A stretch of 11,440 bases of DNA. Source: JAAAOZ01 sp964496595 (GTDB lineage Bacteria > Chloroflexota > Anaerolineae > B4-G1 > SLSP01). The stretch is from the NCBI GenBank assembly GCA_964496595.1, contig CAZCAI010000146.1, positions 1 through 11,440 on the forward strand, in the 5' to 3' direction. This document shows positions 1-6,882 of this stretch, in pieces (position 1 is the first letter of the stretch; each line of letters begins with the position of its first letter). The translations under genes were made by a program, and so were the position numbers. The notes under the pieces are model-generated. The model saw only the letters and a program-made list of their open reading frames with translations, was not told where the DNA came from and searched no databases.

Positions 1-2600
1 AGCGGCAGGAAGATGCCGCGATTGACGTCGGCGATTTTGCTGGCGGGGATGTCGGCGATGACGAGGCGCACGCGGCGATAGTGGGTTTCTTGGGGCGGGG
101 TTGGCGTGGGTGCCTCCGTTGGGGGCGCCGCTTCCCTGGCGGGGGCTTCGCCCCCGATGACGGTAACGCCTGCGCCTTCTTCCTCGGGCGGCGCTTCCCC
201 ACCCTCCCCTGGCCCGGTCTCGATGTCGGCCTGGGCCGCGGCCTGCGCGGCGCGGATCGCGGCGCTTTTCTCCTGCGAGACCAGCACTTGCTCCGGGCCG
301 AAGTCGATGAGGTCGAAGGGGAGCGCTTCGTCGAATTTGAGGGTGTCAGGGGCCACCTCACCGCCCTCCAGATCGGCCAGGCCCAGCGCGCCCTCCTGGA
401 CGCCTAACTGGATGGCGCGGGCGACGACGCCCTCGGAGGCGGGGAGCGGCAGAGCCGGCTCTTTGTAGAACTGGTCGCGCACGACGGCGGCCAGGATGTG
501 CTCGCGCCCGGCCAACATCCGCTTGACCAGCATCCGGTAGTGCAGGTGCTCCACGATGACGCCGTAGTCCATCGAGCTTAGCTCGCGCCAGTACCAGGTG
601 CTCAATGTCTCCTGGCCCGTGGTCGGCGTGCCGAGGTCGATCTCCCGGTTGGACGTGCGGAGCTGGTGGTACATCCGCCGGACGTTGAAGGAGAAATCGC
701 GCGTGATGCTTAGTTTGCGCTGCTGCACCTCGCTGCGGCGCTCGACGGGCAGCGGCGAGACGCCGCTGGTGATCTCGCCCGCGATCTCCTCCAGCGCCAG
801 CACGGTCTTGACATCCTCCTTGAGCTTGACGTAGGCGCCGGTATCGGCCAGGGCGAAGACGAGCGTGTTCTGGAATTCGCGGTAGCCCTCGCCCTTGCGC
901 TCGATCCAGCCGGCGGCGTCGGCCCAGCGCGCCTCCGGGTGCAGGACGATGAGCTTGGGGCGGCGGTTGTCGGGGATGCCATCGCCGCTGGTGGGCCAGA
1001 GGTAGGTATCGAAGCGGGCGCCGAGTTCTTTTTCGATGACCTCGCGCAGGCGCGGCTCGAAGGTCTGGTTGTAGAGTTCTTTTTTATCGAGGATCATCCG
1101 GTTGAGGTTGGGCATCCGCGAGAAGTAGTAGCGGTCGCCCTCCACGTTGAGGTACCAGAGATTGTTGGAAAGGCGCTGGAGCACCTCGGTGACGAGGGAG
1201 GGGAAGGTGTCGCTGCGCATCACGGCCAGCTTGATGTAGGGCAGGTTGATACCCGGCGCGCTCTTGTCGGCGCTGAAGGAGTGGAAGAAGACGGCGGCGG
1301 CCACGCGCTGCGCCAGGTGCTTCCAGTTGCGATTGGCGTCATCCAAGGCCGGGGCCTTGGCCTCGTGGCCGGCGATGTCGGAGCCGATGACGCCCTCGTA
1401 CTCGGCGCCGGCGTGGCGCAGGAACTCCTGGCGCACGGCGGTGTAGCCCAGGTTGAGATCGCCGGGCAGGATCAGGTCTAAGTTGGCCTCGCGCTGATAG
1501 AGATCTTCCACGACGTTGGCCAGCAGGCGCAGCACGCCGCGCGTCCGCTGGAAGGAGGTGTAGGTGCTCCACTTTTCGTAGAGGATGTCGATGACGTCGG
1601 GATGGAAGGGGTAGGCCAGTTCCATCTTATCGCGGAAGTTCACGTCGCGGGCTTTGGCGGGGAGATCGTCGCGATGCTGCTGGTAGGTCTGGAAGTAGGC
1701 GTGGATCACCTGACGCATCTCGCCGGCCTGGAGCTGCTCCACCTCGAAGAGGCGGCGGCGGATGACGGCGTAGACCTCCTCGCCCTGCACCGGCGTGACG
1801 ATGCTTTCGACCCGCCCGAAGATCTTGTTGAGGCGGGCCAAGGACTCTTCTTGGCGCTCGCCGAAGTCCTCCAAGAAGCTGGAGGGCAGCGTGACGATCA
1901 TCATCCCGTAGGGCAGCGTGGCGACGGCCTCGGTCAGCTCCTGGAAGAAGGAGAAGGTCTGGGTGCTGAGGGCCTGATCGATCTGCCCCTGTTCGCGCAC
2001 GTCCTGAGCGCGGTTGATGTACTCGAGGATCTCATCGAAGAGCAGGATAAAGGGCTGGTGGGCTTCAAGAAAGGTGCGCAGGTCTTCTTTGCCGGGGGAG
2101 ACGCGGGCCTCGTCGTTGGTGCGGAAGGCCTCGTAGCCCTCGCGCCCGCCGATCTGGTAAGCGATCTCACCCCAGAAGGTGCGCCGAGTGACACCGTCCG
2201 TCGTGCGACCTTCGATGGGGTTCCAGTGGTTGCCGGCGATGACGCTGACGCGCGGCTGGGGGTAGTCGAAGCCGCGCGGGAGCAGCTCGCGGATCTTTTC
2301 GCCGTGCTTGAGGTAGTGATAGATGGCGCCCAGGGCGTGGGTCTTGCCGCCGCCGAAGGGGGTCTGGATTTCGATGACGGAGCCGCCCTGCCCCTGCACC
2401 AGCTTGCGGTTGACGCGCGTGAGCAGGTTGCGCAGGCCCTCGGTGAGGTAGGTCTTCTTGTAGAAGAGATAGGGATCGTTGTAGTCGGGCGGGGCGGCGC
2501 CGGCGGCCACGTCGCCCACGTCAGCGGCGAAGATGGCTTCGTCGAAATCGCCGTTGCGAATGTCAACGTGCGGCGGGATGATGTCGAACCAGTTTTTCAT
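1..2600 (-). CDS. DUF499-family AAA+-like ATPase of a defence operon, 3' end outside the window
   Basis: I read 866 codons from ATG at 2600 with no stop, so the C-terminus lies left of the window. The N-terminus (MKNWFDIIPPHVDIRNGDFD) has the usual DUF499 opening, which supports this start, but only two bases separate it from a gap, so no ribosome binding site can be judged. Residues 80-87, TPFGGGKT, form the Walker A loop. FILLFDE ending at D189-E190 is Walker B, followed by a sensor-like strand MMIVTLPSS. The conserved block YPFHPDVIDILYEKW then FQRTRGVLRLLA follows near residues 325-365. Residues about 780-835 are a low-complexity Ala/Pro/Glu linker, followed by a segment (residues VRLVIADIPASKIADVNRGI) resembling the family's C-terminal domain. 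DUF499 ATPases recur beside DUF1156 methylases and SNF2 helicases in defence islands, as here. The exact role is unknown; DNA-dependent motor or regulator is inference. Confidence 0.9.
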   Translation of the reverse strand, partial: MKNWFDIIPPHVDIRNGDFDEAIFAADVGDVAAGAAPPDYNDPYLFYKKTYLTEGLRNLLTRVNRKLVQGQGGSVIEIQTPFGGGKTHALGAIYHYLKHGEKIRELLPRGFDYPQPRVSVIAGNHWNPIEGRTTDGVTRRTFWGEIAYQIGGREGYEAFRTNDEARVSPGKEDLRTFLEAHQPFILLFDEILEYINRAQDVREQGQIDQALSTQTFSFFQELTEAVATLPYGMMIVTLPSSFLEDFGERQEESLARLNKIFGRVESIVTPVQGEEVYAVIRRRLFEVEQLQAGEMRQVIHAYFQTYQQHRDDLPAKARDVNFRDKMELAYPFHPDVIDILYEKWSTYTSFQRTRGVLRLLANVVEDLYQREANLDLILPGDLNLGYTAVRQEFLRHAGAEYEGVIGSDIAGHEAKAPALDDANRNWKHLAQRVAAAVFFHSFSADKSAPGINLPYIKLAVMRSDTFPSLVTEVLQRLSNNLWYLNVEGDRYYFSRMPNLNRMILDKKELYNQTFEPRLREVIEKELGARFDTYLWPTSGDGIPDNRRPKLIVLHPEARWADAAGWIERKGEGYREFQNTLVFALADTGAYVKLKEDVKTVLALEEIAGEITSGVSPLPVERRSEVQQRKLSITRDFSFNVRRMYHQLRTSNREIDLGTPTTGQETLSTWYWRELSSMDYGVIVEHLHYRMLVKRMLAGREHILAAVVRDQFYKEPALPLPASEGVVARAIQLGVQEGALGLADLEGGEVAPDTLKFDEALPFDLIDFGPEQVLVSQEKSAAIRAAQAAAQADIETGPGEGGEAPPEEEGAGVTVIGGEAPAREAAPPTEAPTPTPPQETHYRRVRLVIADIPASKIADVNRGIFLP

Positions 2601-2602
2601 AA

Positions 2603-2702
2603 NNNNNNNNNNNNNNNNNNNNNNNNNNNNNNNNNNNNNNNNNNNNNNNNNNNNNNNNNNNNNNNNNNNNNNNNNNNNNNNNNNNNNNNNNNNNNNNNNN
2701 NN
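2603..2702. other. Assembly gap 1 (100 N)
   Basis: Exactly 100 N, a common placeholder for a gap of unknown size. It starts two bases upstream of the DUF499 start codon and ends inside a copy of the dispersed repeat, so repeat collapse probably caused it. The DUF499 ribosome binding site, any promoter and the left arm of repeat R1 are hidden here. A further cassette gene could also be hidden. Confidence 0.95.
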
Positions 2703-2827
2703 TGGTTTTATCTGTGGGCATCTGTGTTGATCCGTGAGCAATTAGGTTTGGCTCACGGATTTACACGGATTTACACGGATTTTTTCTTTTTGCTTTTATC
2801 CGTGTTGATCCGCGTTCATCTGTGAGC
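2703..2827. repeat. Dispersed hairpin repeat R1 (partial copy plus short T-loop copy)
   Basis: Two members of the repeat family lie in tandem. The first is cut by gap 1, and only its right arm, ending CCGTGAGC at 2739, is visible. After the spacer AATTAGGTTTG comes a short copy, 2751-2827. Its arms of about 30 nt (GCTCACGGATTTACACGG... and ...ATCTGTGAGC) are inverted and pair at 24 of 30 positions across a pyrimidine-rich loop (CTTTTTGCTTTT). The arms are built from a 10-bp unit, CACGGATTTA, repeated about three times. The same arrangement, with a near-identical spacer, recurs at 3380-3497 on the other side of the GxxExxY gene. The right end touches the stop codon of that gene. Confidence 0.9.
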
Positions 2828-2829
2828 AA

Positions 2830-3216
2830 TTACGAACGATATTTCTTCCTCTCGTTATCGAAGACTTTGCGCGTGAAGTCTGGTTCGGGGCCGAAGTTGA
2901 AGAGCAGTCCGACTTCATACTGAGTGGCGTTGAGGTAGTTCAGGAGTTGGGCTTCGTGTTGCTTGACCAATTTTTTCGTGGCTTTGAATTCGACGATCAC
3001 GCAATCTGCGACGAGCATATCGGCGAAGTAGTCCCCCACGGGCTGCCCATCGTAGTGGACGCGGATGGGAACCTGGGTGACCGCGTGTAGGCCCAGTTTG
3101 CGCACCTCGATGGCCATCGCGTTCTCGTAGACCTTTTCCAGAAAGCCGTAGCCCAGGGTGTTGTAGACGGTGTAGAAGGCGCGGATGATTTTGTCGGTGA
3201 TTGCTTTGTGTTTCAT
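2830..3216 (-). CDS. GxxExxY protein (PD-(D/E)XK-like fold)
   Basis: This 128-residue protein carries the family signature GFLEKVY at residues 24-30. The segment ADMLVADCVIVEFKA follows at 65-79 (D66, D71, E76, K78), then HEAQLLNYL at 87-95. Together these give the acidic/ExK pattern of a PD-(D/E)XK nuclease-like fold. Length and both ends match a whole family member. The ATG at 3216 has GGAGG about 5 nt upstream. The TAA stop (2830-2832) is in the GTGAGCAATTA edge of repeat R1, so the gene ends in repeat sequence. Family function is not established and nuclease activity is inferred from fold only. It sits between the methylase and the DUF499 ATPase, flanked on both sides by copies of the same roughly 110-bp repeat, so it looks like an inserted cassette and not a core operon member. 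Confidence 0.9.
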   Translation of the reverse strand: MKHKAITDKIIRAFYTVYNTLGYGFLEKVYENAMAIEVRKLGLHAVTQVPIRVHYDGQPVGDYFADMLVADCVIVEFKATKKLVKQHEAQLLNYLNATQYEVGLLFNFGPEPDFTRKVFDNERKKYRS

Positions 3217-3252
3217 ATCATCCTCCGTACTTAGATTGGCTCACGTGCGATT

Positions 3253-3497
3253 AGCTCACGGATTTTCACGGATTGCACGGATTTTTAGATCTTCTGGCAG
3301 AAAAGTTTTCCTGCTCGGTGAGCAATTTAACCCTTACATCTTCCGAATGGCTCTTCTTGTAACTAAAAATCAAAAAAATATCTGTGTTGATCCGCGTTCA
3401 TCCGTGAGCAATTAGGCTTGGCTCACGGATTTACACAGATTTTCACGGATTTTTTCTTTTTGTTTTAATCCGTGTGTATCCGTGTTTATCCGTGAAC
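3253..3497. repeat. Dispersed hairpin repeat R2 (long copy plus short T-loop copy)
   Basis: The long copy, 3253-3409, begins AGCTCACGGATTTTCACGG and ends ATCCGTGAGC. It shares the centre motifs TTAGATCTTC and TAAAAATCAAAA with R4 and R5 but has about 50 extra bases in its loop, including CTGCTCGGTGAGC. After the spacer AATTAGGCTTG comes the short copy, 3421-3497, with about 31-nt arms pairing at roughly 24 positions around CTTTTTGTTTT. The block 3381-3497 is a direct repeat of 2721-2827, apart from an inserted CGCGTTCATC unit and scattered changes. It lies between the GxxExxY leader and the methylase stop codon, and fills this 287-base stretch that has no gene. Confidence 0.9.
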
Positions 3498-3503
3498 TAT
3501 CAT

Positions 3504-5519
3504 TTACTCTTCCAGCCCCATCCGTATCTGCTCCGGCCCCTCGTCCTTCTCCTCCGCCGCTGCGATGATGTCCGCGCTGGCGTGCATGTAGCCCTCTTTG
3601 CCCAGCAGCAGGCCTTCGAGGAGTTGTTTCTCCTTGCTGCCTTCGAGCAGGCTTTCGGCGATGGCCTGGGCGAATTGCCAGAAGGCGCCGCTCTGCGCGT
3701 AGCCGGTGCGACTGAGCATCTGCGCGATGTCGGCGCGCTTGCCCTGCGCCCAGAGTTGGCAGGCGCGATGCAGCGCATCGACCATGTTGCGCACTTTTTC
3801 GACCTCGCCGCGCTTCTGCGGGCCGCGCACCCAGATTTTGGCGCCGCGCTTGTAGACGAAGCCGCCGCTGCCCCAGAGTTGCGCCAGGTCGACGCCCTCC
3901 GCGCTGGCGATTTTGCGCGCGTCGTCGTAGGGGACGGCGTTATCGAGGTAGGTCCAGCGGTAGGTGAGGTAGAACTGCGCCTCTTTATCGATGGCGCCGC
4001 TGGAGGCATCGCGCAGCAGGCGCTTGACCAGGAAGTCGGTGGCGACGGTGCGGATGAAGTGGAGCAGCGTATCCACGCCCACCGGGTCGCCCGCGTAGGT
4101 CTCGACGCGCTCGTAGCGCGAGTAGTGCTCCATCCCGGGGCCGATGGCGCTGATGAAGAAGTCGCCGCCGGCGATGCCCGCGTCCCAGAACTGTTGGAGC
4201 TTCTCTTCGACGCGGACGCGAATCTGGGGCTGGATCTCGTTCCAGAAGCCGAGGCTCTCGCGCTCGACCTTGCGGCAGATCATGTAGATCGAGGAGGCCA
4301 ACGCGGCGGAAGCGACCGCACGCAAACGATTTGACCTTTCTGTGTGCATCGGCCACGAGCCGGTGACGACTAGCCCGGCATCCACCAGGGCATTGAGCAT
4401 CGTCTCCCAGCCAGCCGTGGTCTTGTGCGCATAGACGATGACGGCTACACCGCCGGGGCGCAGAACCCGGTGCATCTCCTGGAAGGCTTGCCCCAACAGA
4501 TCCTCAAAAAAGGCCTTGGCTTGATCTTTGTCTTCGTGGCGCGTGGGTTCCATAATCGCCTCGCCCGTCTTGGGGACGGTGGGCGTGGCGAATAGCTCCG
4601 GGAACAGTTCGCCCACGCTGCGCTTGAGCCAGACGTAGAAGAAATCGGAAAGCGCGGCGTAGGGCACATTGTCGTAATAGGGGGGATCGGTCAGGACAGC
4701 ATCTAAGTGATCATCGGGAAATGGTAGATCGGTAGCCGAGGCCTTTTGCGCACGACTCTGAGCATCGACTAGTGCTGGGTTAGTTTCGAGAAAACGTATA
4801 ATCCAATCCAGTGCTCCCAAAAAATCACCAGCGGAGCCACTAAAGGTGTTGACTTCAAAATAATCCCACACCATAGGTATCGCTTGACGTGAGAAAGTAC
4901 TACGAATAGCTTCAAGCGAATTTATCCAACTCACAACAGAGGAATTATAATCAGCTAACTTTCCCATAAGCAACCCGACATACCCCACGACGGCGCGCGC
5001 CAAGGCATCCCCATCCACCGAGGTAAGTCGGTCCATTCGCGTCTGGTACGCCGCCACATCCGCCCGGATACGCTCATAGCTGCCCTTGATCTTCTCCAAG
5101 AAGGTAACTAAGGCCAACTGCTGGCGAGTGTTGAACAGACTCTCGAACGTCGTGTAGCCATAGAGTTGCACCCAAAGATTACGTTTATCATCTGCCATCA
5201 CCTCTTCCGGCAACGCACTTTCCAGGTAGGGCCAGGTCGCCAACTTCTCCGCGAGGCGCGCCTCGGCCTCGGCATAGGTCGCCTCATCCTCCGGCGTCGC
5301 CAGGCGGTAGCGCTTGCCGAACTGGTCGGGATGGTGGAAGACGACGGCCACCATCCGCTGGCCCATCAGGCCCTCGCGGGCCAGGCGGCGGGTGTCGTTG
5401 GCCTTGGTGATCTGCCCGCAGACGGGGCAGCGGGCGTCGGCGCGGCTCACCGTGCCCTCGCGGGGATCGAAGTTGGCGGCCTCGATGGCCTCGGCATCCT
5501 CCAACAGCTCGAAGTCCAC
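3504..5519 (-). CDS. DUF1156-type adenine-specific DNA methylase (Zn-ribbon), N-terminus lost in gap
   Basis: 671 codons are visible from the gap edge to TAA at 3504. Fragment residues 278-281 are DPPY, the catalytic motif IV of N6-adenine methyltransferases, within VLTDPPYYDNVPY. HRVLRPGGVAVIVYAHKT follows at about 350-367, a typical strand after the catalytic loop. CPVCG at 31-35 is one half of the Zn-ribbon expected in COG1743/DUF1156 proteins. RQAIPMVWDYFEVN at 211-224 is, as I recall it, a conserved family block. Family members run to roughly 900-1000 residues, so some 250-300 residues, including the DUF1156 domain and the SAM-binding motif I, should lie in or beyond the N run. If the gap really were 100 bp, the gene would be a truncated pseudogene. 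Expected role: modification of host DNA in the helicase/DUF499 defence set. Bases about 4680-4980 are much AT-richer than the rest. Confidence 0.9.
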   Translation of the reverse strand: MDFELLEDAEAIEAANFDPREGTVSRADARCPVCGQITKANDTRRLAREGLMGQRMVAVVFHHPDQFGKRYRLATPEDEATYAEAEARLAEKLATWPYLESALPEEVMADDKRNLWVQLYGYTTFESLFNTRQQLALVTFLEKIKGSYERIRADVAAYQTRMDRLTSVDGDALARAVVGYVGLLMGKLADYNSSVVSWINSLEAIRSTFSRQAIPMVWDYFEVNTFSGSAGDFLGALDWIIRFLETNPALVDAQSRAQKASATDLPFPDDHLDAVLTDPPYYDNVPYAALSDFFYVWLKRSVGELFPELFATPTVPKTGEAIMEPTRHEDKDQAKAFFEDLLGQAFQEMHRVLRPGGVAVIVYAHKTTAGWETMLNALVDAGLVVTGSWPMHTERSNRLRAVASAALASSIYMICRKVERESLGFWNEIQPQIRVRVEEKLQQFWDAGIAGGDFFISAIGPGMEHYSRYERVETYAGDPVGVDTLLHFIRTVATDFLVKRLLRDASSGAIDKEAQFYLTYRWTYLDNAVPYDDARKIASAEGVDLAQLWGSGGFVYKRGAKIWVRGPQKRGEVEKVRNMVDALHRACQLWAQGKRADIAQMLSRTGYAQSGAFWQFAQAIAESLLEGSKEKQLLEGLLLGKEGYMHASADIIAAAEEKDEGPEQIRMGLEE

Positions 5520-5619
5520 NNNNNNNNNNNNNNNNNNNNNNNNNNNNNNNNNNNNNNNNNNNNNNNNNNNNNNNNNNNNNNNNNNNNNNNNNNNNNNNNN
5601 NNNNNNNNNNNNNNNNNNN
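5520..5619. other. Assembly gap 2 (100 N) inside the methylase locus
   Basis: Exactly 100 N, so probably a placeholder of unknown true length. On the left the methylase reading frame enters the gap open. On the right the gap opens into the arm of repeat R3. The methylase N-terminal third, its start and its ribosome binding site must be here if the gene is intact. A partner for the upstream nucleotidyltransferase could also be hidden. Confidence 0.95.
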
Positions 5620-5668
5620 TTTAGAATTGCGAATTTTGATCTGTGTGAATCCGCGTTGATCCGTGAGC
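5620..5668. repeat. Dispersed hairpin repeat R3 (right arm only)
   Basis: The sequence from 5634 to 5668 (TTTTGATCTGTGTG then AATCCGCGTTGATCCGTG and AGC) matches the right arm of R2, R4 and R5. The rest of the repeat falls in gap 2. The arm is read through in frame by the nucleotidyltransferase gene, so here repeat sequence is also coding sequence. Confidence 0.8.
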
Positions 5669-5968
5669 TGAACTGACTGCATAAATCAGCTCCGCGCTGG
5701 CCAGGACGCTCTCGCGAATCCGAGATTTCAGCCCCTCCTGCGGCGCCAAATCCACCGGGCGATTGAAGATCGCCTCCAATTCCCTGCATAGCCGGCTCAG
5801 GGCCAGAAAGCCGATCTCAGCATCCGGCTCAAAGGTGACGAGCACATCGACGTCACTCTCCGGGCGGAAATCCTCCCGCAGCGCCGAGCCAAAGATCGCG
5901 AGCCGTTGCACATGATGGCGACGACACAGCGCCGCCAACTGTTCTTGCGATATAGGTATGGATTTCAT
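5621..5968 (-). CDS. MNT-type nucleotidyltransferase with a repeat-encoded C-terminal tail
   Basis: This 115-residue protein has the minimal nucleotidyltransferase signature GSx10DxD: G27-S28, then D39 and D41 in FGSALREDFRPESDVDV. The third carboxylate is probably D73 (PVDLA). Such proteins resemble MntA, the antitoxin that AMPylates the HEPN toxin HepT, but no HEPN gene is visible next to it. I chose ATG 5968 because MKSIPISQEQ matches the family N-terminus. A TTG at 5992 is an alternative that overlaps the gene before. The start lies 4 nt after the stop of the TumE-like gene, so the two are probably cotranscribed. Family homology ends near ELIYA (residues 93-97). The last residues, from about AHGSTRIHTD to the end, are translated from repeat R3, which has replaced the native stop. 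The gene may be an orphan. Confidence 0.85.
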   Translation of the reverse strand: MKSIPISQEQLAALCRRHHVQRLAIFGSALREDFRPESDVDVLVTFEPDAEIGFLALSRLCRELEAIFNRPVDLAPQEGLKSRIRESVLASAELIYAVSSAHGSTRIHTDQNSQF

Positions 5969-5972
5969 AATA

Positions 5973-6311
5973 CTAGCGAGATAATCCCTCAATCAAACTC
6001 ACAATAGCTTCCTCTGGCGTTGGCTCGTCATAAGGCTGATGGCGATCAACTTCTCCTGGCGGATGATAATGCCAGAACTTGTAGTTATCATAACCCGCCA
6101 CACGCTGCCCTTGCCGAACCAAGGCATAGCTGGTCTTCCCCGTCAGAGCATTGAAGTAAACGGATATAAACGTCTGATCATCCAATTCAATTCTCCCATC
6201 CAGCAAGATGCCGCGTTTTTGCTCCAACGTCCAGTCGGCGCGCGGGAGATGACGTTGCACAGCTTCACGTACAGCCTGCTGGAAATCCCGGAGCCTTTCA
6301 GCAACGGTCAT
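5973..6311 (-). CDS. TumE-like toxin (DUF6516-type), probable
   Basis: The protein has 112 residues from ATG 6311. This start overlaps the TGA of the preceding gene in an ATGA, a coupling typical of toxin-antitoxin pairs; longer versions from 6350 would overlap that gene by about 40 nt. The C-terminal half has the pattern I associate with TumE/DUF6516 proteins: YDNYKFWHYHPPGEVDRH at 74-91, with closely spaced aromatics and histidines (W80, H81, H83, H91), then DEPTPEEAIVSLIE. The N-terminal 30 residues are an amphipathic helix, followed by a predicted beta-rich middle (RGILLDGRIELDDQTFISVY). Known TumE proteins are type II toxins thought to act on RNA. Assignment here is by remembered family pattern and by gene context, so the family is moderately sure and the activity is inferred. 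Confidence 0.6.
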   Translation of the reverse strand: MTVAERLRDFQQAVREAVQRHLPRADWTLEQKRGILLDGRIELDDQTFISVYFNALTGKTSYALVRQGQRVAGYDNYKFWHYHPPGEVDRHQPYDEPTPEEAIVSLIEGLSR

Positions 6312-6655
6312 AGCGCCAATTCTCTGAGAGCGCGGATCTGCTCCAGCCAATACCGCTTCTCCGCGACCAAATCCGACCAGCGCATCGCATCGGTTTCCAG
6401 ATCATATTGACGGAATACATCGCCCAACGCTCCCGATTCTCCCAAGGAAAGCTCGCGTTGAAATGCTTCGAATTCCATCCCATACTTGATCTCAAATTCG
6501 AGTTGCTCTTTTTCGCATGCCTCTAAATTTCGCCGCGCCTCCCCCAGGATAAGATGGGTGATTTTCTGATCCAACGTCACGCCGCGTAAGCTATCCAGCA
6601 GGGGTTGCAAGGCACTGGGCAAAGAAATGGTCACATCAGCCATTGTTTCTACCAT
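6308..6655 (-). CDS. Putative antitoxin paired with the TumE-like gene
   Basis: The protein has 115 residues. The start ATG 6655 has a strong AGGAGG 7 nt upstream (AGGAGGTG on the minus strand at 6661-6668). The N-terminus, VTISLPSALQPLLDSL at 8-23, looks like a ribbon/helix antitoxin opening, and residues 28-60 form a long charged helix (LGEARRNLEACEKEQLEF). The C-terminal half (KYGMEFEAFQ at 57-66; DLETDAMRWSDLVAEK at 85-100) follows the 'KYGM..FE.F......DAMRW.DL' pattern seen in small antitoxins that precede TumE-like or RelE-like toxins. I cannot name the family with certainty. Its TGA overlaps the next start in ATGA. The pair begins just after repeat R4, which may supply its promoter. 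GC content here is lower than in the core defence genes. Confidence 0.65.
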   Translation of the reverse strand: MVETMADVTISLPSALQPLLDSLRGVTLDQKITHLILGEARRNLEACEKEQLEFEIKYGMEFEAFQRELSLGESGALGDVFRQYDLETDAMRWSDLVAEKRYWLEQIRALRELAL

Positions 6656-6693
6656 GGGTACACCTCCTGAGATTTGGGCATCCGTACTTGTGA

Positions 6694-6798
6694 TTTAGAG
6701 ACCAGCTCGCGGATTTCCACGGATTACACGGATTTTTCAGATCTTCCTGCACTATAAAAATCAAAAGCATCTGTGTTCATCCGTGTTGATCCGTGAGC
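6694..6798. repeat. Dispersed hairpin repeat R4 (105 bp, long-loop type)
   Basis: This 105-bp element is almost identical to R5: only 2 of 105 positions differ by my alignment (ACCAG/AGCAG near the left end and TTTTTCAG/TTTTTTAG). It is an imperfect inverted repeat, with left arm AGCTCGCGGATTTCCACGG and right arm TTGATCCGTGAGC. The loop of about 37 nt contains AGATCTTCCTGCAC and TAAAAATCAAAA. It lies between the nucleotidyltransferase scrap at 6799 and the antitoxin leader. Confidence 0.95.
6751..6779 (-). promoter_or_regulatory. Possible sigma-70 promoter inside R4
   Basis: On the minus strand, TGAACA (6774-6779) and TATAGT (6751-6756) are separated by 17 nt, matching the consensus at 4 of 6 and 5 of 6 positions. 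It would drive the antitoxin/TumE-like pair that starts about 95 nt downstream. The call rests on consensus match only. Confidence 0.3.
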
Positions 6799-6835
6799 GG
6801 GACTGGCCGCATAGATCAGCTCCGAGCTGGCCAAA
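6799..6835 (-). pseudogene. 3'-end scrap of an MNT-type nucleotidyltransferase
   Basis: Read on the minus strand, this encodes LASSELIYAASPAHG, which matches the end of the nearby nucleotidyltransferase (LASAELIYAVSSAHG). The DNA agrees at about 29 of 37 bases with 5669-5705 and, like it, runs straight into a repeat arm. No homology to the rest of the gene is found towards 6882, so only the last dozen codons survive. It looks like the scar of a deletion or recombination between cassettes that removed a second nucleotidyltransferase gene. The stretch between it and the DUF433 stop (6836-6882) contains nothing I recognise. Confidence 0.6.
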
Positions 6836-6882
6836 GCCTCATCATCGTTACCGCCAATCGTTCAGCCAGCGCACTTGACGGA

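Noticed and set aside
1602..2825. Long + strand open frame opposite DUF499, crossing gap 1
   Set aside because: It is held open partly by N bases, has no recognisable domain, and lies antisense to a clear Walker A/B ATPase.
3253..3497. CRISPR array
   Set aside because: The repeat units are 10-11 bp iterons and palindromes without uniform spacers, and no cas gene is present.
3421..3497. Rho-independent terminator after the methylase
   Set aside because: The stem is long but imperfect, and no T-run follows it on the minus (transcribed-sense) strand; the T-rich stretch is the loop on the other strand.
3474..4334. 286-codon + strand frame opposite the methylase C-terminus
   Set aside because: Low-complexity antisense product that starts in the repeat; the minus strand encodes the conserved methylase C-terminal part.
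5620..5789. Extension of the methylase frame rightwards through gap 2 to an ATG at 5789
   Set aside because: The frame is joined only through N bases, and the segment right of the gap is an out-of-frame reading of the nucleotidyltransferase gene.
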